From positions 1-6,981 of the forward strand of contig JAFACP010000402.1 of the NCBI GenBank assembly GCA_023425455.1: a stretch of 6,981 nt of DNA, written 5' to 3'. Under the pieces are notes generated by a model. It did not search any database and was not told the origin of the DNA. It was given only the letters and a program-made list of their open reading frames with translations. Both the position numbers and the translations under genes were made by a program. The DNA comes from Pseudomonadota bacterium. GTDB taxonomy: Bacteria > Pseudomonadota > Gammaproteobacteria > Enterobacterales > Enterobacteriaceae. Of the stretch, positions 6,510-6,981 are shown piece after piece. How positions within the stretch are numbered: position 1 is the first letter of the stretch; each line of letters starts with the position of its first letter.

Positions 6510-6981
6510 ATGAAAATCGATCTGACGGGGAAAGTGGCGCTGGTAACGGCATCAACCGGCGGCATCGGGTTTGCCATCGCCAGAGGGCTGGCGGAAAGTG
6601 GCGCGGAAGTGGTGATTAACGGGCGCAGCCACGCGTCGGTGGAGAAAGCTCTGCAGCAGCTACAGCAGGCGCTGCCGGGGGTTAAGGCACGTGCGGCGAT
6701 AGCCGATCTCAGCTCGGCGCAAGGGGTCGCCACGCTTGTGGATCTCGCCACGGAAGTGGACATTCTGGTCAACAATGCCGGAATTTACGGCCCGCAGGAT
6801 TTTTACGCCACCGACGATGCCACCTGGGAACGCTACTGGCAAACGAATGTGATGTCAGGCGTTCGCCTCTCCCGGGCGCTGCTGCCCGCCATGGTACAAA
6901 AAGGCTGGGGGCGCGTGGTGTTCATTTCGTCAGAGTCTGCCTGCAATATACCGGCTGATATGATCCACTATGGCGTGACAA
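6510..6981 (+). CDS. SDR family NAD(P)-dependent oxidoreductase (N-terminal 157 residues, cut by window edge)
   Basis: Classical short-chain dehydrogenase/reductase, a soluble cytoplasmic Rossmann-fold enzyme that reduces or oxidises a hydroxyl/keto group; the substrate cannot be told from this part. The cofactor loop is TASTGGIG (13-20, the TGxxxGIG family pattern with Ala in place of Gly at the second position). NGR at 38-40, with the Arg after the second strand, hints at NADP. Asp66 follows the third strand, NNAG is at 88-91, and Asn113 is in QTNV. ISSES (Ser140/141) and Tyr154 (in HYG) are the catalytic serine and tyrosine. The expected lysine four residues later falls on the cut codon, whose first base A is compatible with Lys. 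Typical length is about 250-265 residues, so roughly 100 are missing. It is divergent from arnB; E. coli has ais there instead. No known role in lipid A modification. Confidence 0.93.
   Translation, partial: MKIDLTGKVALVTASTGGIGFAIARGLAESGAEVVINGRSHASVEKALQQLQQALPGVKARAAIADLSSAQGVATLVDLATEVDILVNNAGIYGPQDFYATDDATWERYWQTNVMSGVRLSRALLPAMVQKGWGRVVFISSESACNIPADMIHYGVT

Noticed and set aside
1..6981. CRISPR, tRNA, rRNA, insertion sequence or prophage elements
   Set aside because: I saw no repeat-spacer arrays, tRNA-like folds, transposase genes or long terminal inverted repeats on either strand.

Overview
The window is a piece of an Enterobacterales chromosome carrying most of the arn (pmrHFIJK/pbgP) operon. 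This operon builds 4-amino-4-deoxy-L-arabinose (L-Ara4N) and attaches it to lipid A, which gives resistance to polymyxins and cationic peptides. All the arn genes are on the minus strand, and gene order and proteins match the E. coli/Salmonella family closely. The extra ArnC and ArnD residues and the ArnA wording look more like Enterobacter/Klebsiella-type species than E. coli; that placement is from memory and not certain.

Layout, in minus-strand transcription order: arnB (5973-4834), arnC (4832-3849), arnA (3852-2050), arnD (2053-1151), and arnT (1154 to base 1, cut by the window edge after 384 of about 550 codons). arnB and arnC are one base apart. The next three junctions are all 4-base ATGA overlaps, so this is one tightly coupled transcript. 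arnE and arnF would be expected beyond base 1. On the right, 5974-6509 is an AT-rich 536-bp intergenic region with a PmrA-box-like repeat facing arnB, a textbook CRP-like site, and a strong hairpin flanked by A and T runs. A divergent plus-strand gene for a classical short-chain dehydrogenase/reductase (SDR) starts at 6510 and runs off the right edge.

The most notable point is ArnA. It is 600 residues instead of the usual 660. The sequence aligns without gaps to E. coli ArnA up to Arg489, then jumps in frame to what corresponds to Ile550. Exactly 60 residues (180 bp) are missing. The lost block carries Asn492 and the 526-535 stretch that binds UDP-glucuronate in the decarboxylase domain. The N-terminal formyltransferase domain and the catalytic Glu434 and Arg619 equivalents remain. 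The junction sits in the sequence for Leu-Phe-Arg, a motif that occurs (as LFR or LYR) at both ends of the missing block in relatives, as expected for a deletion between short direct repeats.

In the intact pathway ArnA oxidises and decarboxylates UDP-GlcA, ArnB transaminates the keto-sugar, and the ArnA N-terminal domain formylates the amine. ArnC then moves the sugar to undecaprenyl phosphate, ArnD deformylates it, and ArnT transfers it to lipid A in the periplasm. Here every visible step except the first looks intact, so the operon is probably expressed but blocked at entry, unless the deletion is an assembly error or ArnA activity comes from elsewhere.
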